Both the position numbers and the translations under genes were made by a program. From positions 1-36,935 of the forward strand of contig JAJRQT010000116.1 of the NCBI GenBank assembly GCA_024280115.1: a stretch of DNA of 36,935 bases, written 5' to 3'. The notes below the pieces were generated by a model. The model searched no databases and had not been told where the DNA came from. It was given only the letters and a program-made list of their open reading frames with translations. The number at the start of each line of letters is the position of its first letter. Position 1 is the first letter of the stretch. Shown here piece by piece: positions 35,168 to 36,935 of the stretch. The stretch is from Bacteroidota bacterium. Its GTDB lineage: Bacteria > Bacteroidota > Bacteroidia > Cytophagales > Cyclobacteriaceae.

Positions 35168-36010
35168 CTAACGGTGGGCTATAAATAAAGGTAGATCAGA
35201 CTTTTTCAAAAGATATTGAGCTACACTTGGCAAAAGCAAATTTGAAATATGACTCCTTCCGAATGCGCCCATGACCACTAAGGGATTCTGCACATTCCTG
35301 GTGAAATTACTTATCTCCTTCGAAATATTATCACCTTCCAATAGTTGAATTCCAACGTTGTTATAATGTTGCTTGACTAAGTTCAGCAGTAACTTTTCAT
35401 TTTTAACTTCTTCATCCGCATTGGGCATCACAGACAATATGGATACGATTTTGTTTTTTATATCTCCCGAAAATAAGTTGCTGAACGCTCTGATGGCAAA
35501 TACTGAAGACTCTTTATTGTCGTAAGTGAATATAAGGTTATCGATCCTGTTTGTTCCTTCAGGAAGGATTAGTACCGGGCATTTGCTGCCTTTTAATATC
35601 TGGTATAGTATGGAAGTATCAGGTTCTCCTGTGAGATAATTGTAAAAAACCCGATAGCTCAATATGAGCATATCCGCATAGGTGCTTTGCTTTATAACCG
35701 CTGGAATGGTTAGATTGAAGTCATTGTATATCTCATAATTTACGTTTGAGTCTTTTGCATTTTTTTCGAAATCACTGATAACATTTGTGATGATATGATC
35801 TTCCTCACTTAAAAAGCCGGCAGCAGGAGATACATCCGTTAATACCGGTTCATTCACATAACTACCAACTGTATTCATATATGAAACATCCTTCACCAGC
35901 ATTCCTACAAATAATTGTTCATAAGAATCTTCAAACAGATCTTTTGATAATCTAAAAAGATCATTATTAAAGGAGGTGTTTCCATCCAGGGCTACCAAAA
36001 TTTTCGCCAT
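35168..36010 (-). CDS. universal stress protein, tandem UspA domains (degenerate)
   Basis: 280 residues, long enough for two Usp domains. The first begins 'KILVALDGNTSFNNDLFRLSKDLF' and ends near 150 with 'GSKCPVLILPEG'. The second runs from about 153 to 280 and closes with 'VVMGAFGRSHISNLLLPSVAQYLLKKSDLPLFIAH'. The ATP-binding pattern Gx2Gx9G(S/T) is imperfect: the last Gly is Pro in 'GAFGRSHISNLLLPS'. This suggests weak or no ATP binding in that domain. Usp proteins are cytosolic stress-response factors of poorly defined action. It lies 17 bp after the other usp gene on the same strand, so the two are co-transcribed. Confidence 0.83.
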   Translation of the reverse strand: MAKILVALDGNTSFNNDLFRLSKDLFEDSYEQLFVGMLVKDVSYMNTVGSYVNEPVLTDVSPAAGFLSEEDHIITNVISDFEKNAKDSNVNYEIYNDFNLTIPAVIKQSTYADMLILSYRVFYNYLTGEPDTSILYQILKGSKCPVLILPEGTNRIDNLIFTYDNKESSVFAIRAFSNLFSGDIKNKIVSILSVMPNADEEVKNEKLLLNLVKQHYNNVGIQLLEGDNISKEISNFTRNVQNPLVVMGAFGRSHISNLLLPSVAQYLLKKSDLPLFIAHR

Positions 36011-36027
36011 TATTTTTATTCTGTTAT

Positions 36028-36894
36028 TTAGTGTTTTTGCCGGAAAGTCCAGACCGGTCTTTGGGCATGATTAACTACATCTTCGGCAATGCTTCCACTG
36101 AGCAAATGTAACAAACCTGAACGCCCATGGGTGGCCAGGGCAATCAGATCGGCATTGATATCCTGTGCAAAAAATATGATTCCATCCTCCTCCACCTTCT
36201 CATTATATATATTTACTGAATAGTTTGATATTTTATTCTCACTAATGAAAGAATCCACATGTTCCATAATTCTCCGGTTGGTCTCAAAATTGTTGGGAGT
36301 ATTTACTCTAACCAGGTGCAATTTTGCATGGAAAACTTCTTGAAGTTTTTTTAATTCATCCGCCACCTGAGCCCCCTCTTCATGGAAATCAGTTGCAAAT
36401 ACAATGTTTTTTACTTCCTTTAAATTTACCTTTGTTTTTACTGTTAAAACCGGACATTTTGCATGCCTGACCACTTTTTCAGTATTTGACCCAATCAATA
36501 CCTCTTCAAATCCACTGGCCCCTTTGGACCCCATAATGACAAGATTGGTATTATTATCCTCAATCTCCTCAGTTATATAGTGGAAGGCACTGCCTATCTT
36601 GATCTTCTGAGTGATTTTCAGAGATTTATTTTCATAGGGCTTTAGAAAATTTTTACACTTTTCTTCTGCGTTGTTGTACAGCAACTCCAGAAAATTTTGA
36701 TCCAGTTCCAATCCGGCAGGATTGCCCATGAGCGGGTACGAACTGCTCCCGGCTGAAAAATCGAATAGACCTGTATGATCCAATACATGCAACGCCACAA
36801 GTTCAATATTTGACTTGTTGGCAATCTGACAAGCAAGGTCCATAGCATAACCTGCCTGCTCAGAAAAATCAGTAGGTACAAGAATCCTTTTCAT
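36028..36894 (-). CDS. universal stress protein, tandem UspA domains
   Basis: 288 residues with two clear Usp domains. Domain 1 (1-145) starts 'RILVPTDFSEQAGYAMDLACQIA' and has an intact ATP motif Gx2Gx9GS in 'GSKGASGFEEVLIGS'. Domain 2 (about 150-288) starts 'NIVFATDFHEEGAQVADELKKL' and ends with 'ATHGRSGLLHLLSGSIAEDVV', where the first Gly is Ala. The protein is likely to bind ATP in domain 1. It leads a two-gene usp operon; its promoter would lie in the last 40 bases of the window and cannot be judged. Confidence 0.92.
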   Translation of the reverse strand: MKRILVPTDFSEQAGYAMDLACQIANKSNIELVALHVLDHTGLFDFSAGSSSYPLMGNPAGLELDQNFLELLYNNAEEKCKNFLKPYENKSLKITQKIKIGSAFHYITEEIEDNNTNLVIMGSKGASGFEEVLIGSNTEKVVRHAKCPVLTVKTKVNLKEVKNIVFATDFHEEGAQVADELKKLQEVFHAKLHLVRVNTPNNFETNRRIMEHVDSFISENKISNYSVNIYNEKVEEDGIIFFAQDINADLIALATHGRSGLLHLLSGSIAEDVVNHAQRPVWTFRQKH

Positions 36895-36935
36895 TTTGTT
36901 AGCTAAAAGATATAGTTAATTTATACCATCTTCAC

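Noticed and set aside
1..36935. CRISPR array or rRNA operon
   Set aside because: No regularly spaced direct repeats and no rRNA-like conserved stretches were seen on reading through the window.

Overview
The window reads as the chromosome of a free-living Bacteroidota bacterium, most likely a Cytophagales/Cyclobacteriaceae-type organism (inference). The basis is low G+C, many short lipoproteins, 6-bladed propeller and DUF4221-type lipoproteins, a two-subunit methylmalonyl-CoA mutase, a TAnnTTTG-type promoter, and intergenic palindromes of the kind common in this phylum. Most genes are ordinary and intact. Accessory or decaying DNA lies at about 1-2170, 4579-5630, 24945-25778 and 33047-34960.

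Layout, left to right. (1) 1-3263: the tail of a transposase, two propeller-type lipoproteins, and a gene-poor gap holding a lipoprotein-signal micro-ORF. (2) 3414-11891: an RND efflux locus with one adaptor and two tandem permeases. A MntA-HepT type VII toxin-antitoxin pair and three palindromic structures sit between the adaptor and the permeases. Both permeases lack part of the usual Asp-Asp/Lys proton relay. A strong terminator and a tRNA-Lys(TTT) close the region. (3) 12086-17163: a TPR/SH3 membrane protein, a large ABCG-type transporter with a TerB-like N-terminus, a RidA protein and a NUDIX hydrolase. (4) 17189-23647, minus strand: a four-gene operon of DUF1295 membrane protein, TolC-like protein, adaptor and RND permease, the permease having a fully canonical relay. 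(5) 23814-27191: a membrane-anchored sulfotransferase, a repeat-bearing gap, and dnaA on the minus strand. (6) 27578-31599: the two subunits of methylmalonyl-CoA mutase, then a clear terminator. (7) 31758-34902, minus strand: a SUI1/YciH factor, an orphan lipoprotein, and a HipB-HipS-HipT-like tripartite toxin-antitoxin operon. Its last gene overlaps, by ATGA, the decayed first 50 codons of a type I restriction hsdR gene. (8) 35168-36894, minus strand: two tandem-domain universal stress proteins.

The most interesting signals are the split HipA system with a visible S-I-S Gly-rich loop and its hsdR remnant, and the paired RND permeases with altered relay residues interrupted by a toxin-antitoxin module. 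I see no CRISPR array, no rRNA, no complete IS element and no convincing new defence system. The DnaA-box and riboswitch searches by eye were negative.
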